Shown here: piece after piece, positions 1 to 12,503 of the stretch
Numbering within the stretch: the stretch's first letter is position 1
Layout: each line of letters opens with the position of its first letter
Source of the DNA: Papaver somniferum
Taxonomy: Eukaryota > Streptophyta > Magnoliopsida > Ranunculales > Papaveraceae
Length of the DNA stretch: 64,000 nucleotides
NCBI RefSeq assembly: GCF_003573695.1
Contig: NC_039368.1
Span: forward strand, 78,072,374-78,136,373
Reading direction: 5' to 3'
Notes under the pieces: generated by a model
Databases searched by the model: none
Told to the model about the DNA's origin: nothing
The model's input: only the letters and a program-made list of their open reading frames with translations
Program-made: the position numbers and the translations under genes

Positions 1-785
1 TCGAGGTCCTGTAATGAAAGAGTTTAATGTGTGGGAGGCATTAGGGCCAAGACTGAGAATTCGATTCCCATATATACTATTATTCAAAAAATAAAATACA
101 ATACTAGTATATATATATATATATATATATTTATCGTTAAACCATTTCCTAAATGTTCAAGACAAATTAAATTTTAGATTTTCCTTGTGTTCATCTCAAG
201 AGACACTGATTATTCCATTTTTCATTTTGTTAATTTTTAGAGGGAGGGGATAGTTTAAAAAACAAAATTATGCATATTTAATTATTATTTATAATATTAA
301 CAAAACTATTCCTTGCACAACGATTTTTTTCCTTTAATAAAATTAACTATAATATATTATTATTAACTTTTTCTGTTACTATTAAAAAATGTATAATATA
401 AGAATATATTTTTTTATTATCGTTAAACCACCTTATTAATGTTCAATACTAATTAACAACTTAGATTTACGTTATGTATATCTCTAGATATACTAGCTAT
501 TCTATTTTTTTTCTCTTTAATTTTTGGGGAAAGAATAATTCGAGAAGGAAAAATGTGCTTTCCTACGCATATATATACAAAATTAATTTAATTTAATTTT
601 GTTGTTGTTTACATAGTTAATTATAATAATAATAAGAATTAGAAAAAGTATGCTCCACTTTGGGAGGCAGCTTCCAAAGCTATTACACAAAAGATGCCCA
701 TATCTAAGTTGATCTGTATTCAAACCAATAACACTTAATCTTCTCGCCCAGTTTCACCTACACTGGATTATATTTTGTTGACACA
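1..785. other. AT-rich intergenic DNA with an (AT)n microsatellite
   Basis: No gene is supported here. The stretch is very AT-rich. It contains an (AT)n run at about 108-130 and two similar passages reading 'tatcgttaaacca' near 131-146 and 419-431, which suggests an old local duplication. Confidence 0.5.
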
Positions 786-791
786 AATATC

Positions 792-1121
792 TCACCAAGT
801 AAGACTTGTCGGAGACACTGTGGTAGAAAAAGTGGAAGCAGAAGCAGAAATTCTTGACAGCAAAAGCAGCTGAACTCCAAAGACTGCAGAAATTACAATC
901 CAATAAAATCTGTTACGATCTCTGACCCCAAGAGACAAAGTGACTGAAAGCAAGTAAATGAAACATGTCCATGCATTAACATGTTGAGAGGCTGTTGCTG
1001 CATCTTTCCCCACTTGTTCAATAAGAAAAGGTAATATATGCGATGATATCCCAGAACAAAAAGCTTCAAAACAAGTAATTACGACGGATGGGTCCAAATT
1101 TCGTCCAAGTCTTACCACGTG
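792..1121 (-). pseudogene. NRT1/PTR (NPF)-type transporter exon fragment
   Basis: A minus-strand open stretch begins after a plausible splice acceptor (TTTTACAG just upstream of GGCACGTGG at about 1121) and ends with TGA at 792-794. Its translation resembles the first membrane helices of plant NPF/PTR2 proton-coupled nitrate and peptide transporters. It has a GISSHILPFLIEQVGKD-like segment followed by an AATASQHVNAW-like segment, where the family has GISSNLITYLTG...TAAANVNAW, and then an RFYWIVIS-like helix start. Only about 110 residues are present, against roughly 550-600 in the family. The glycine/aspartate-rich loop after helix 2 is degraded and no other exon was found nearby. It is probably a relic exon; a lineage-specific short protein is less likely. 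Confidence 0.5.
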
Positions 1122-1289
1122 CCCTGTAAAATCAAAGAAACAGTTAAATAGAAAACAAAATTTAAAAGAGTTGAAAGAGAGAAGGGAGAAAGCTACCTGT
1201 AAGATTGAAACATTTTTAAACTGATAATGACTTGTCGAAGCCAAATAAGTGGAAGAAGAACGAAAACTTAAGAACGAAAAAAAGCATAA

Positions 1290-1343
1290 AATATTTTTTC
1301 CATCGACTGTTAATGATCTGTATCAGTCGATGGAAAAAATATT
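1290..1343. repeat. Perfect 20-bp inverted repeat (hairpin) with 14-nt loop
   Basis: The arm at 1290-1309 is the exact reverse complement of the arm at 1324-1343, with a 14-nt spacer between them. The hairpin is flanked by near-identical direct repeats of about 30 bp, starting near 1262 and near 1371, both beginning GAAAACTTAAGAACGAA. Confidence 0.85.
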
Positions 1344-1701
1344 CACTGTTTACAATATCTAATCACAATGAAAACTTAAGAACGAACAAAAGCATAAAAA
1401 TATATATTAAAAAAATCTTGAAAGAAAAACATATGTTGCAGTGTTTGTTACAAAGGCTTTCTGGATATTTTTTAGGATCAAATAATGAATAATTCGAATT
1501 GATTCAAGACAGTTGTTAAGGCATACTTGTGGCCACAAGATACAGTAATTGAGCTAGTTCAGCATTCATCAAACTTCTTTCTCCAAACTCTTCTTCTTTG
1601 TATTGAGAATTAATTGATAAGATACAACATAAATATGTGGACACAATAGGTTTGAAGCTTCACAAAGCCGAAACTGGTAATCAATTGGTGGTTTTTTTTA
1701 C

Positions 1702-4132
1702 ATGGATTTCTTGAGTACAGAACAATGGGAAAAGATAGTTTTGGCTCAACAGGAATATTGTAGTACTATGGGTTTGGTGGTTGATAAATGGGGGGTTATA
1801 AGTATGGTGGATTTCATTCAAAATAATGTAGGAATACAAAATTGTTCCACAAGATTGCTTCTGATAGACGAAGACGAAATCACATCAATAAAATCAAAGT
1901 CGATGGTAGAATGACTCAAGAGGATAAATAAATCAAATTTGGAATTGTCAATCAATTTAAGAAGATTGTTCAAGATAAACCTCTTGCCAGACCAGTTATG
2001 GGTGATTTACATTTAAACAAGATTGATGAATATATGAAACATTTTTTTTTAGCAATAAATTTTAGAGACTTGAGGCCTATAAGTTTGGTTAACGGTGCAT
2101 ATAAGATTATAGCTAAGGTTCTGGCAGATGTTTAAAACAGGTTTTTCCTAAGATCATATTTCAGCAACATTTTATCAAACAAAGACAAATTATCGATGGG
2201 GTTTTGATCGCTAATAACTTAACTGATTCGAGAATAAAGTCTGGAAAACTAGTCTCCTTTTTAAAATTGATTTCGAAAAAGCGTTCGACAATGTAAGCTT
2301 ATATTTTTTGAGAGAGGCTATGGTTCAAATAGGTTTCGGTCAAAAGTGGATAAAATGGATTATTATTTATGTGCAAAGAATTCGTTTCTCGATTCTTATC
2401 AAAGATAGTGCATAGGATTACTTCACAAGAAAAAAGGAATACGTCAAGGTGATCCCCTCTCTCCTTTTTGTTCCTTATAGTTGCTGAAATTCTTTCCTTA
2501 TTAATGTGAAAGCTAAAGAAGAAGGTCGTATTAACGATATTGACAATAATACTTCTATCACCCATCTACAATTCACCGATGATTCTTTATTTTTTCTAGA
2601 TGCCAATGTAAATCAGTTGAAACATCTGAGATTGATTTTACTAGGTTTAAGCTTTTGTCTGGTCTTAAATTCAACTTTGCAAAAAGCAAGTTGTATGGCA
2701 TGACTTTTAATGGTGATATGAGTCAGTTTGCTTCTTTATTAGGTTTCCTTCGTGATTCTCTTCCCACTTCTTACTTGGGTTTACATCGGGTGATAGATCT
2801 AAAGGTACAATAAAATGGAATCAAGACACAGAGAAGATCACTCTAAGATTATCGTACTGGAATACATCTAATTTTTCTAGGCATGATAAAAGTACATTAA
2901 TCAATAATGCGTTAGCTAGTTTACCTATTTACTTCATGTCCTTATTTCAGATCCATGTTTTCGTGGATAATAAGATTGACAAAATCATGAGAGATTTTCT
3001 ATAAGATGGAAGAATAATAATAAGAAGATTCATTTGGTGAAGTAACCTCGGTCTAAGAAAAAAAGTAATTGCGATCTTCGGGTTAAGAGTTTAAGGCATA
3101 TGAATAATGCTTTATTAGTGATTTGGTTATGGATATTTATGTTAGAGGAGGACATACTTTGGAGAAAGATCATAAATGAAAATACGATACTAGTCAAGGC
3201 ATATGACTAGTGATTCTCGCCCCACTTCTTACTAGTGATTCACTAGTCAACAACCTTTCATATCTAAAAAGCCAAAAGGTACTTATGAGGTCTCAATTTG
3301 GAAAGGAGTTATGGCTAGACAACCAATTTTCAAAGAGGCTATTACTTTTAAAGTTAATAGAGGGTCCAAGGTTAGATTTTGGGAAGATCGTTCGTTGTTC
3401 GAAAGGGATGTGAAGTCTGAATTCCCTATTATCTACAACAAATCTCGTTTAACAGTAAAATATATTAATGCAATTAGTAACGGGTCTACTGTCTCCTCAA
3501 ATTTGAATTTGGAAATTCCAAAAATGCTTGATGCAGTCTCGAGAGCTTAATTGGAGATTATAAAGGCTAATATTTGTGTGGTGATTTTGTTTGGTCCGAT
3601 GAAGATGAAGTCATTTAGAAACACAACAAGAACAAGATGTTTTTTTTCCCAATCAAATCTTTTTATAGATATATACATCAGAATATTTCTTTCCCGATAG
3701 TCAAAATTTCAAGAATATTTGGGGGTCGAAATATCCTCATAAAAATGCTTTTTTCACATGGTGTGTGTTTCAAAATAAATTTCCAACTAAAGATTTTCTT
3801 AGGCGCAGAGGTATGCAAATTGTAGGTGGATGTGTGTTTTGTGGAGATATTGAAACTACAGATCATTTGTTTATTCATTTTGGTTTTGCTCAAGGGTTAT
3901 GGAGTTATTTTAGAAATCAACTTCACTTTATTATGACATTCCTTCCTCTATGAAGATTCTGTTGGGTACTTGGCGTACCAAGGATTTGCTGAAATCGCAG
4001 AGGAAGTTATGGAAAATGATACATGCTATGATAGTTTGGTCAATTTGGTTGGAAAAAAATGCTAGAGTCTTCCCAGACAAGAAAATGGAGCTTCAAGAGG
4101 TGATTGCCAAAGCTAAATACTTGTTTCTTTAA
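1702..4132 (+). mobile_element. Decayed LINE (non-LTR retrotransposon), RT to zf-RVT region
   Basis: Broken plus-strand frames match a plant L1-type LINE ORF2 in the right order. There is a linker beginning MDFLSTEQWEKIV near 1702. RT blocks follow: LRPISLVNGAYKIIAKVLAD at about 2070-2130, FLKIDFEKAFDNV at about 2260-2295, KKGIRQGDPLSPF at about 2430-2470, and the catalytic block as LQFTDDSLFF at about 2567-2600 (FADD in most active elements). Further down is a zf-RVT-like region (QNKFPTKDFLRRRG, then CVFCGDIETTDHLF, at 3768-3880). Many frameshifts and stops separate these pieces. The endonuclease domain and a clear poly(A) tail are not seen, so the copy is 5'-truncated, old and inactive. Confidence 0.85.
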
Positions 4133-5883
4133 TGGGATTTATGTTTTGTTGAATTCTAGCAGATTTTTTTTGATTCTGTCATCAATAATTAGAGACTGAT
4201 GTACTTTCAACCTCCCTAGGTGCAGCTGCTTTTTAGTTTGCTTTCACTTCTTTATTTTTTTCCTTCACTTCTCTTGTATTGTTTCTTTTCTTTTGTTCTC
4301 TGGTTCTTTCTTGTATTGTCCTCGGGGGTACAATTCTTTTATACTCCTTTTTTTTTGATCAGTGGAATTTCTCTTTGTTGATTGATTTTTTTTCAAGGAA
4401 TAACCTTCTCTCACACCGGATATGCCCTTAAAAATATTGTTACTCATCAATTGGGGATGAGTCATTAATATAATTCTTTTTCTTCAGTTTTTCTCTTTAT
4501 TCGTGTATAGAGAAAAACTTGGTCACTTGTCTTTGTTTTTACCGGTTCTCAAATAAATGTAATAGGAGGAGTGAATAATAAACCTTTATGATTCTTAAGA
4601 TAATATTTTCAGCCAAACTATCACCTTTGTAAGATTATTAAACTTCTATTTAATATATATATTAGAACTACTTATTTAATATATATATTAGAACTACTTC
4701 TGCTCTGCTCTGTTAGAACTTGTGAAATATGATATGTGGGTGACTTGCTTATGTCAATTCTAGTCCATGTTATTATATATATTATGTTTATTTGTGATTA
4801 TAATTGATTCAATTGGTTGTTTCGAATGAAGCACAAGTCCAAAAATCTAGAATGCTTTACTCGTTTTTAAATATATTGCTGAAAATTTGCTTTCCATTAC
4901 TATTAAGACTTTCCATTATGATGGATTTTGAGTTACTGAAGGGTAAATTCAGATAATTTCTTGATGAGAGCGGTGTTGTTGTGACATGTTCATGTCGAAC
5001 ACACACTGGCAAAATTAAATTGCTGAACACAAACACATGGCATGTGACATAGACGGGAATACTACGTCCTTTCAAGCCTCCATGCCTAGACGAATCCTTT
5101 TTCACATATGGATAAAATATTAATAGAACTTCTTATAAATTGAAAACCTTCTTATCTCCTTATGAACTGTTGTTTCATAAAATTCTAGACGATTTTTTTA
5201 AAGGGTTTATAGTTGTGCTTATTATCCAAAAAATGTTGTGCTTTACTAAAAAGATTTACTTAGTCCAAAGTCTGCGATCACATTTTTCTAGGTTATAATT
5301 TATTTTCATAAAGGATATAAATGTTACCATCCATTAGATTAGAAAGTCCATATCTCTGGTCATGTCAAGTTTGAAAAAGCTATATTTTCTATGTAAATCA
5401 TGTGGACGTGCCTTCTAGTATTTTGTATGTGATACCATATTTCATATTTCCTCCTAAGCCCAAAGGGATAATAATAATAGTAGGCGTCAAGCCCAAGTCA
5501 AAATCTAAAATTACTCTAGAATATATGCAGCTTAGCTAATACACTCCCTTAAGAAGCACCAGATCATTTAGGAGGTGCCCCCTCAAGCCTATAAATATGT
5601 AAGACCCTAGCCTCACCCATCTTGGCCCCTACTTGAAGATTTTATTAATGAAGTGCAACATCTTTATCATATGTCTCTTTATTTGTGTTTTAGCTTAGTA
5701 GTGAGTTTATGTCTACTTGGTAGTGGTTGTTAGCTTTTGAGCAACTACATCGTCAGTTTCTTCTTCTCTCGATATTGTGATATTATAATTCATTATTACA
5801 TATGCTAACCAACTTCTTTCTTACATTCCATCAATTAATAGTTGATACTTATAATGAATTTTGAAAAGACGAGGGTACCCAAA
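4133..5883. other. Intergenic, no gene recognised
   Basis: AT-rich DNA without supported coding sequence. Near 5560-5650 a TATAAATA motif followed by a C-rich leader-like segment looks like part of a promoter or an LTR, but no partner LTR, primer site or coding region was found, so it is left unassigned. Confidence 0.4.
4648..4699. repeat. 26-bp perfect tandem duplication
   Basis: Two adjacent identical 26-bp units (4648-4673 and 4674-4699), each an AT run followed by TAGAACTACTT. This is a simple local duplication. Confidence 0.8.
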
Positions 5884-6990
5884 TGAAAAAGCGTGGATAT
5901 AACAACCACATCCAATAATTCGTTCGACAATCTATATGGATTAAACTCCAATATAATTACAAGAGCACCAACTTAAAAGTGAGACTCAATCAAGAAATAT
6001 ATCAAAGAATTTTATCTCTTTCTCAATACAATCAACAAATCGAACAGTTAGAAATCCGTGAACCTAATTGATATGAGAAATAACTTGGACGGTACCAAAG
6101 ACCAATGCCCAAGTGTCAATCAAGTTATATCCAACAAACAAGGTCGGATATATCAACTGTGATTGAACTACGCACAACCTGTAATATTTCAATTATATAA
6201 ACAAATATAATACGGAAAAGAAATAACAAAGACACAAGAATTTTTGTTAACGAGGAAACCGCAAATGCAGAAAAACCACAGGACCTAGTCCAGATTTGAA
6301 CACCACACTGTATTAAGCCACTACAGACTCTAGCCTACTACAAGTTAGCTTCCGACTGGAATGTTGTTGATCCCTAACCAAGTTTCGCACCGACTAAGGT
6401 ACAGTCACGTTCCTTACGCCTCTAGAACCACGCAGGCATCTGCGAACTTGATTCCCTTAGCTGATCTCACTCACAACTAAGAGTTGTTACGACCCAAAAT
6501 CGAAGACTTATAAACAGATATGTCTCCCACAGATATTCTATCATTTATTTTGTTTATTCCGTCTTTTGATACAAAGATCAAAGTGAACATGAATCAACTA
6601 ATAATCCAGTCTTATACTCCCAAAGAGCAGCCTAAAAGTATTAGTCACCTCACAATAACCTAACTGATTAAAAAAAGAAGTTATTGTGGAATCACAAGAG
6701 TCTGAGACGAAGATTTGTCGTGATTACTTTTTATATCTTACCTATCGGAAACGAATCTCGAGTACATCTTAGAGAAGATAAACCTGAATACGATAGAACA
6801 AGTAAGATCAGAATAATACACAACTACAGAGAAAATAGTTGGATCTGGCTTCACAAATCCCTAATGAAGTCTTCAAGTCATTAACCTAATAATGGTTTTG
6901 GAAACCTAGGTTAAAGAAGAATCGACTGTAGTTTGCAATTAGGACACACAGAAGTATGGGGATTAGGTTTCCAGATGCTATTACAAAACA
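5884..6990 (-). mobile_element. LTR fragment, same family as the solo LTR at 47-49 kb
   Basis: The reverse complement of this stretch aligns with the 3' half of the solo LTR at 47,052-49,420. Shared blocks include 'gtttcctcgttaacaaaa', 'gactaggtcc', 'gcatttgcggtttcc' and the distinctive 3' terminus (TTGTTA...CCACGCTTTTT here, TTGTTAGACCCCCGCTTTTT there). The LTR 3' edge lies at about 5884 on the plus strand, where the sequence begins TGAAAAAGCG. Similarity fades beyond about 6,990, so the copy is truncated and diverged. Open frames inside it (for example at 6684-6884) are not genes. Confidence 0.75.
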
Positions 6991-7137
6991 AATCATTTTC
7001 CCGACCAAACACGCTATTACGGAACTTGACATCTGTGTTGGTGAGTCGATTAGATTTAGATAATAAATGAGTTCATCGTTCACGCCGAGATAAAATTTGA
7101 AAAACCTAACCTGTTTCTTCAATCAGAGCAAGTCTTA

Positions 7138-7452
7138 TGGTGGAATCCAAACTATTTCAAGTGTGGAAAAACCATGGAATGTCAAGTATAGTGGCTTCCA
7201 AGTTGGGGTCTTCCACAAAAAATCCAACACAAGGTTCCACGGTTTCGTGGAAGGGTTCGTAGAATTCATCTGAACGCCAATAAGAATAGCGTTAAACGCA
7301 ATTAAGAATGGAGCTAAAAAAACGCAATTAAGAATTGTGTTTTTTTCCGTAGATTTAAAATGAGTGGTTGAAATCTAACGGCTGAAAAAAAACTCCATTC
7401 TTAATTGTCTTTTTTTAGCTCCATTAAGAATAGCGTTTCTACTATTCCACCA
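7138..7452. mobile_element. Tourist-like MITE (PIF/Harbinger type)
   Basis: A 315-bp element whose ends are inverted repeats beginning TGGTGGAAT, flanked on both sides by the trinucleotide TTA (7135-7137 and 7453-7455). Internal sequence is partly palindromic, with 'gcaattaagaat' and 'aactccattcttaattg' blocks in opposite orientation. There is no coding capacity. A 3-bp TTA/TAA target duplication with short terminal repeats is typical of Tourist MITEs. It sits immediately 5' of the PPR pseudogene. Confidence 0.7.
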
Positions 7453-7595
7453 TTACACTTGCGCTTCCATCCACAGTTCCAAGTGCTGAGGTGGCATGGA
7501 AGATGAAAGACGAATGGATTCCACCGCAAGACTTGCTCTCATCTAAAAACCCTAGCAAAACCTCACCACATTCGTCTTCAACAACAATATCCACC

Positions 7596-9333
7596 ATGCT
7601 TTTTTCAGCCCCTTCGTCTACTCTCTTTCGCAACCCCAGAAGATGCAGCTGCAGAACGTAGACGCAGAAAACGCTGTCTTCGTAAGGAACCACCATCTAA
7701 CTCATTAGGCCAACCCCAACGTCGTCCTTTAACACCTATTAAAAACCCTAACCCTAACTCACCAAACCTTAAATTGATTCGTGGAAAATGACCCTGAAGA
7801 GGCTTGATTGTACACTCGCCATTCCATTTATTTCAATTGTAGACCTACTGTCTTTACTTGTTATGCAGTTATGGCTGCTCTTTTCGACAATCCAAATATC
7901 GATTCAATACTCAAGCTGGAGTTGTTCCGAGTGTGGTAACATATAATTTACTAATTAATGCTTATTGTAATTGTAGAAAAACACTGATACTGCATTGAAA
8001 CATTATCGACAACTTATTGATAATGCCCCTTTTAGTGTGTCTCCGACTACTTATAGGATTTTAGTAAAAGGATTAGTTGATAATTCAAAAATTGAGCAAG
8101 CTTTACCACAGAAAGATGATATGATTGAAAAGGGTTTAAAACCTTACCTGATCCTGCTGTTTATAATTATCTAACGTTAGGGCTTTTGAAAAATGGGGAT
8201 TCAGATGGTGCTCTGAGTTTGTTTGAGGAGTTAAGGCGAACATTGGGGGGACTGTTTTAGATGGAATTGTTTATGGGAATTTGATGAAAGCTTACTTTTT
8301 GGAAGGAATGAAAAAGGAAGCAATGGGATTGTTATAATGAAGCTGTTGGCGAGATTTCTAGTATTAGAATGAATGCTGTTGCTTATAGTCCGATTTTAGA
8401 TGAATAAAAATGGGAAATTTGGTGAAGCTTAGAATTTGTTTGACAAGGTGTGCGAACATAATCCTCCAATGAAGATAATTGTAAATTTAGGGACTTGTAA
8501 TGTTATGGTTATTGGTTTTTGTGCATTAAAGAAATTTAAGGATGCAATTGAAGTATTCAGAAATATGGGTGAGAAAGGGATTAATCCTGATGAAGTTAAT
8601 GGATGTTTTGCTAATGGATGCTTGTTTTTCGGAGAATCGGGTGGATGATGCTAATGGGTATTTTGAGAAAATGTTGGAATCTGGGTTGAGACCTAATTTG
8701 GTTGTTTTTAACAAGGTTATTGATGGATTGATTGAAGCAGGATAAATTGATGAAGCCAAGTTGTGTTTTGATCAAATGGTAGAAAGATTGAACCCTGAGG
8801 TATCCTGTTTCGAGTGTATGCCGAAGACTTTGAGCGAGACAGGGAAGCTCGAGGAGGTGCTTAAAACAATTGATGGCATGTTGAGTGATGAAAGTGTAGG
8901 TTTGAGTTCAGAGATGAAAAAATATGTATCCTACGGACCGAGGAAAGAAGGGAGAGATGATGAATTGGTTCAATTGATTGAGGAGAAAGAGCGAGAGAAG
9001 GAGGAGAAAGAACGGCAGAAGGCGGAAGCTCTTGCTAAGGAAGCTGAAGAAAAAGCAGCAGCAGCGGAGGCAGCAAATGCTAGGTCTAAGTTTTCCGTTG
9101 GGGATTTTCTGGGTTCTAGTGTTGAGTCTGTAGCAGGGAATAGTGACAAAGAGGGTACAGAAGAAGGCACAGAAGAAGTTCCTGCTGTTGTGGTTGTAGA
9201 AGAAGTTCCTGCTGCTGAGGCCGTAGAAGAAATTCCTGCTGCTGAGGTCATAGAACACTCCATCAATGGTGATAACTTGAGCAACAAAGTTAAAACAGGA
9301 GATAAAGGATCATTCGAGCAGGTAGTTGCATGA
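7596..9333 (+). pseudogene. Mitochondrial P-type PPR protein pseudogene (At3g49240/EMB1796-like)
   Basis: A continuous intronless coding relic. It starts with a short N-terminal region at about 7596, reads through pentatricopeptide repeats (blocks such as GVVPSVVTYNLLINAYC, NGDSDGALSLFEEL and SGLRPNLVVFNKVIDGLIEAG), and ends in a Glu/Lys/Ala-rich coiled-coil tail (EEKEREKEEKERQKAEALAK, about 8970-9070) and an acidic VVEEVPAAE-type repeat. The repeat order plus the coiled-coil tail resemble the Arabidopsis EMB1796/NUWA family of organellar P-class PPR proteins; that assignment is from memory of the family. The copy is dead: there are frameshifts around 7,800-8,340 and 8,600-8,640, and an in-frame TAA at 8743-8745, after which the same frame reopens to 9333. 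A working gene presumably lies elsewhere. Confidence 0.75.
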
Positions 9334-11879
9334 ATAATCTATTTTCTGTTGATTCCTTGCAAATAATTATGAGTATATGTTGTCACTTTAGTGCTCCGTT
9401 ACTTTATGGAAACTGCATCCTACATATGTCACAATTTCAGGGTTCTGTTACTTATGGAAATTGCTCCCATATATTGCACTAAAACGTATGAATTGCAGAT
9501 ATTCAAGTTATGCAGGTTTTAACTGTTTTGTTTCTGTAATCTGTATTAGAGTTTAACTTGCCTAATGCATAATTAGTACCTCCAATATGTTTCCGCATGT
9601 TTTAGATCCCCAGATTCTAACTGAACCCCCTTAGCAGCCTTGAAAACTTATGTGGAAAAAGTTTGCAAAATAGTTATACCACGTCTGCTAAACTCTGTTA
9701 CAGTATCCATTCTTTTAAATGATAATCCTAATTGTCGTATTCTATTATAACCCAAATTATCAAAAATTTAACCCAAATTGTACTATAATAGTAGTATACT
9801 GTTATAGGATACTATTATAACCCAAATTATAACCCAGGTGTCAATAGATAGTGATAGTACTGATATCTTAGGTTGATGAAAGTGTTTTTTAGCATAATGG
9901 TATTACTTATTAGCACGTTGACCGGATATCAGCAGGTTGCCGTTGAAAACGAATAGTAAATTCTAAGCCAGGGACCACCTTGGCACGTTCTTCCACTATG
10001 CTGCCGATTCATTGGCCGCCGAGATAGTGTCGAATTAACAACATATATTATGATTATGAGAAACAGAAACATTTTAATGCATGCCGACTACTTACATCGT
10101 CAAGTGTGTAGGCCCGAGTATAATTGTTATTCTCTAATTGCATATTCGAGTTGCTAAGCGGAAATATATGGGAGGTACTAATTTGGGGATATAGATTGTG
10201 GCTGACATACCAAATCTGTTACGAATGCCTTTATATATCTTGTTTTTGTTTCTCACGTGAAAAGTCTTGCAGGTATTGCCCTGAAGGGCATCTAAAACAT
10301 GCCATGGCTACAGTCGTCATTTTAAGAACCGGGTTCGCCACTGGGTTGATGGCGCCCTTAATGATCTGAACAAGTTCCCAGATATAATTAAGCATATGAT
10401 CAGAGATTCCATTTTGATCGCATCCCTGCAGTACTTGAGCTGTGTTCCCAGGCTGGTGCCGACATCTTTGATCAAATTTTACTCTCTATTGGTAAAGATG
10501 GTTTTGCTTCTGATGCGTCTATTTCGCCCCTACAGCTTACTTGTTTGACAGTTCGAACTTTAAAAGGCATGGGAGGATATGAGAGAAAGGGTGCAAAAGC
10601 TGTTGTTGTTTATGCTGCTTAAGTTTGCAAGTTTTATGACGAATTTCATGTTGGATCATCTGGGCACATGGCTGCGCTTTGTGGGGTGTTCAGATATGAA
10701 ACTTGGAGAGGAACCCATTTTGGAAGACAGCAGGGGTCGACGTTTTGCTTCTTCAGAAGATCATATGGCGGAGGCAAAATCAAGATCCAACCGTGTTATA
10801 AGATAAGGGGTGTTGAGCTATGCATTCACGCTGGAGCACATGCCCTGAGCAAGTATTATGTGTATAGCGAGAGCAAATGGTTCGTCTCCAGCTCTTCATT
10901 TATTCTGAGATTGGCTCTCTGATAGCACCAAAAATTCTGTCCTCCAAACAGAATCACAGATTACTTGATTAGGAACTTCTTGAAGTCAGAGGTTTCTTAT
11001 GTCTATGGTCTTCAACTTCTTGGAGCTGACTTATTCAGGTGTGGATTAGAGACTGCTGACTGAGTTTATCTCAGGAGGGTTCGGTGCCAGGAGGGTTCCC
11101 TGGTATGTGTTACTATCTTAACTGTCATATCAATCACAAGCCATTAAATCATTCTTCCACTTCACTTGCTAGTTTTTGGAATAAAGTTGGTTTTCTGACT
11201 AGAAGTTCCACCAAGTTTTGGTTTCAAACTTTCATTTATTTTCTGAGATTAAACTTCGTAATTTTTATGAAATCTATCTAGTTCATGGGCCAGGAAACAC
11301 TTCAACTATAGCAATAGCCATAATACACTGATATATTGTAAATGTCTTCCATTTCTTATGACGGTAGTAGAGTTTCATGCTAGCAATAGCCATGCTCATA
11401 CCACAGAACCATGAACTTCAATTGAGCAACAGTAATTTTGTCGCTTATAGCACAAGAAGCATAAATTATGGTCTAAATTTTGATTTTCTGTCCTGGTTTA
11501 TGTACAGGTGCAACACTGAGGCTTGCAGATTTTCCACTTGTAAGTTCAAAAAATTTGACATTGCAGTCGTTTCTCAACTCTAATCCTGTAATCCATTCAG
11601 CCAGAAACTGTCTACCAACCTTCATACCTATTAACTTCTTCACTTGAAGATATGTGTGAGTAGACATTACTTCCAGTAAATAGTTATGAAACTCGTCTGT
11701 TTCGTTAGTGATTCTAACCTTCACAGCAGAACTCTTCTTGTTGATTGCAACTTCAGAATCCCAGATCCTTCAATTTATATAAATAACTTGATTGGCGTGA
11801 ATTGAAATGAAAGGGTATTCACATATGACAAGAGTGTCATCCAAAAAGGGATTATGGTTCGACTAATTTTCTGATGATG
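9334..11879. other. Intergenic with an unrecognised coding-like relic at about 10,280-11,580
   Basis: No intact gene. From about 10,280 to 10,922 the plus strand has coding-like character broken by frameshifts and stops. Readable pieces include RVRHWVDGALNDLNKFPDI, FHFDRIPAVLELCSQAGADI and GHMAALCGVFRYETWRG. Around 11,084-11,101 a SVPGGFPG-like piece occurs, and at 11,510-11,547 a possible 38-bp exon (acceptor TGTACAG, donor GTAAGT) reads GATLRLADFPL. I do not recognise the family. The pattern suggests a degraded multi-exon gene, but this is weak. Confidence 0.35.
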
Positions 11880-12503
11880 CAGTAGTCAATACTCGGATTT
11901 GATTATTCTGTTAGATATTGCTGAAAAGTATTCTTAACCTTATCAGTCATTTGGTTTTTTCACAAGCATTTGCAAGATGTATGGCATCAATATTTGTTGC
12001 TGCTCCAATAGAATCATTAATAGAGAAATAGAAAGAATTAAGTGAATATTCATCTCCACTACTAGTAAAATTTGTACTCATTTTGGTAGTATCTACACCG
12101 TTAAATTTCAACGGTTGAAGTAGAATCTAACCAAACTAAATACCCACTGAATTTTTAATGGCTTCAATAGATTGTATTGGAAAATTAGGAAAAATATCAG
12201 TCGTTTTGTACGAGGTACAGATAAGACAATACAAGGATGACCAACCATAACAGTGGCTAACAGTGCTCTGTATACTGCAAAAAGAGTACAGCCACTCTTA
12301 CATTTGTCTCTGTTTTAACTTTTAACCACTTACAAAGCTCCACTTAGGTGATGTAAACAAGTAGTTGTGGTTAAAGGCACTGACATTGTTACCACTAAGA
12401 AGTCAAGTGGCACTGACATTGTTACCACTCTTGGTAGTTTCACTTTTTCTTCTTCTTCTTCTTCATTTTCTTGTGAAATTTGACTGGAGACATAAACAAG
12501 AAA
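11880..12503 (+). promoter_or_regulatory. REM-1 upstream region, paralogous to the REM-2 upstream region
   Basis: This segment aligns with 20,640-21,278 upstream of REM-2. Shared blocks include 'gaaaagtattct', 'catttgcaag', 'aatttcaac' and the CT-rich leader (TTC)n followed by TGAAATTTGACTGGAGA just before the ATG. The duplication that made the two REM copies therefore included at least 0.6 kb of upstream DNA. The CT-rich run at about 12,440-12,466 probably lies in the 5' UTR. No TATA box is assigned. Confidence 0.6.

Noticed and set aside
7746..7758. CCCTAACCCTAA telomere-like motif
   Set aside because: Only two units inside a coding relic; a chance or short telo-box match, not an interstitial telomere.
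8908..9287. Minus-strand open frames of 105-116 codons
   Set aside because: They are reverse frames of the Glu/Lys/Ala-rich tail of the PPR relic, giving low-complexity Ser/Phe-rich translations.
11473..11724. Minus-strand 83-codon frame (KVRITNETDEFHNYLLEV...)
   Set aside because: No recognised family, and plus-strand splice-like signals cross it. Left as part of the unassigned 9.3-11.9 kb region.
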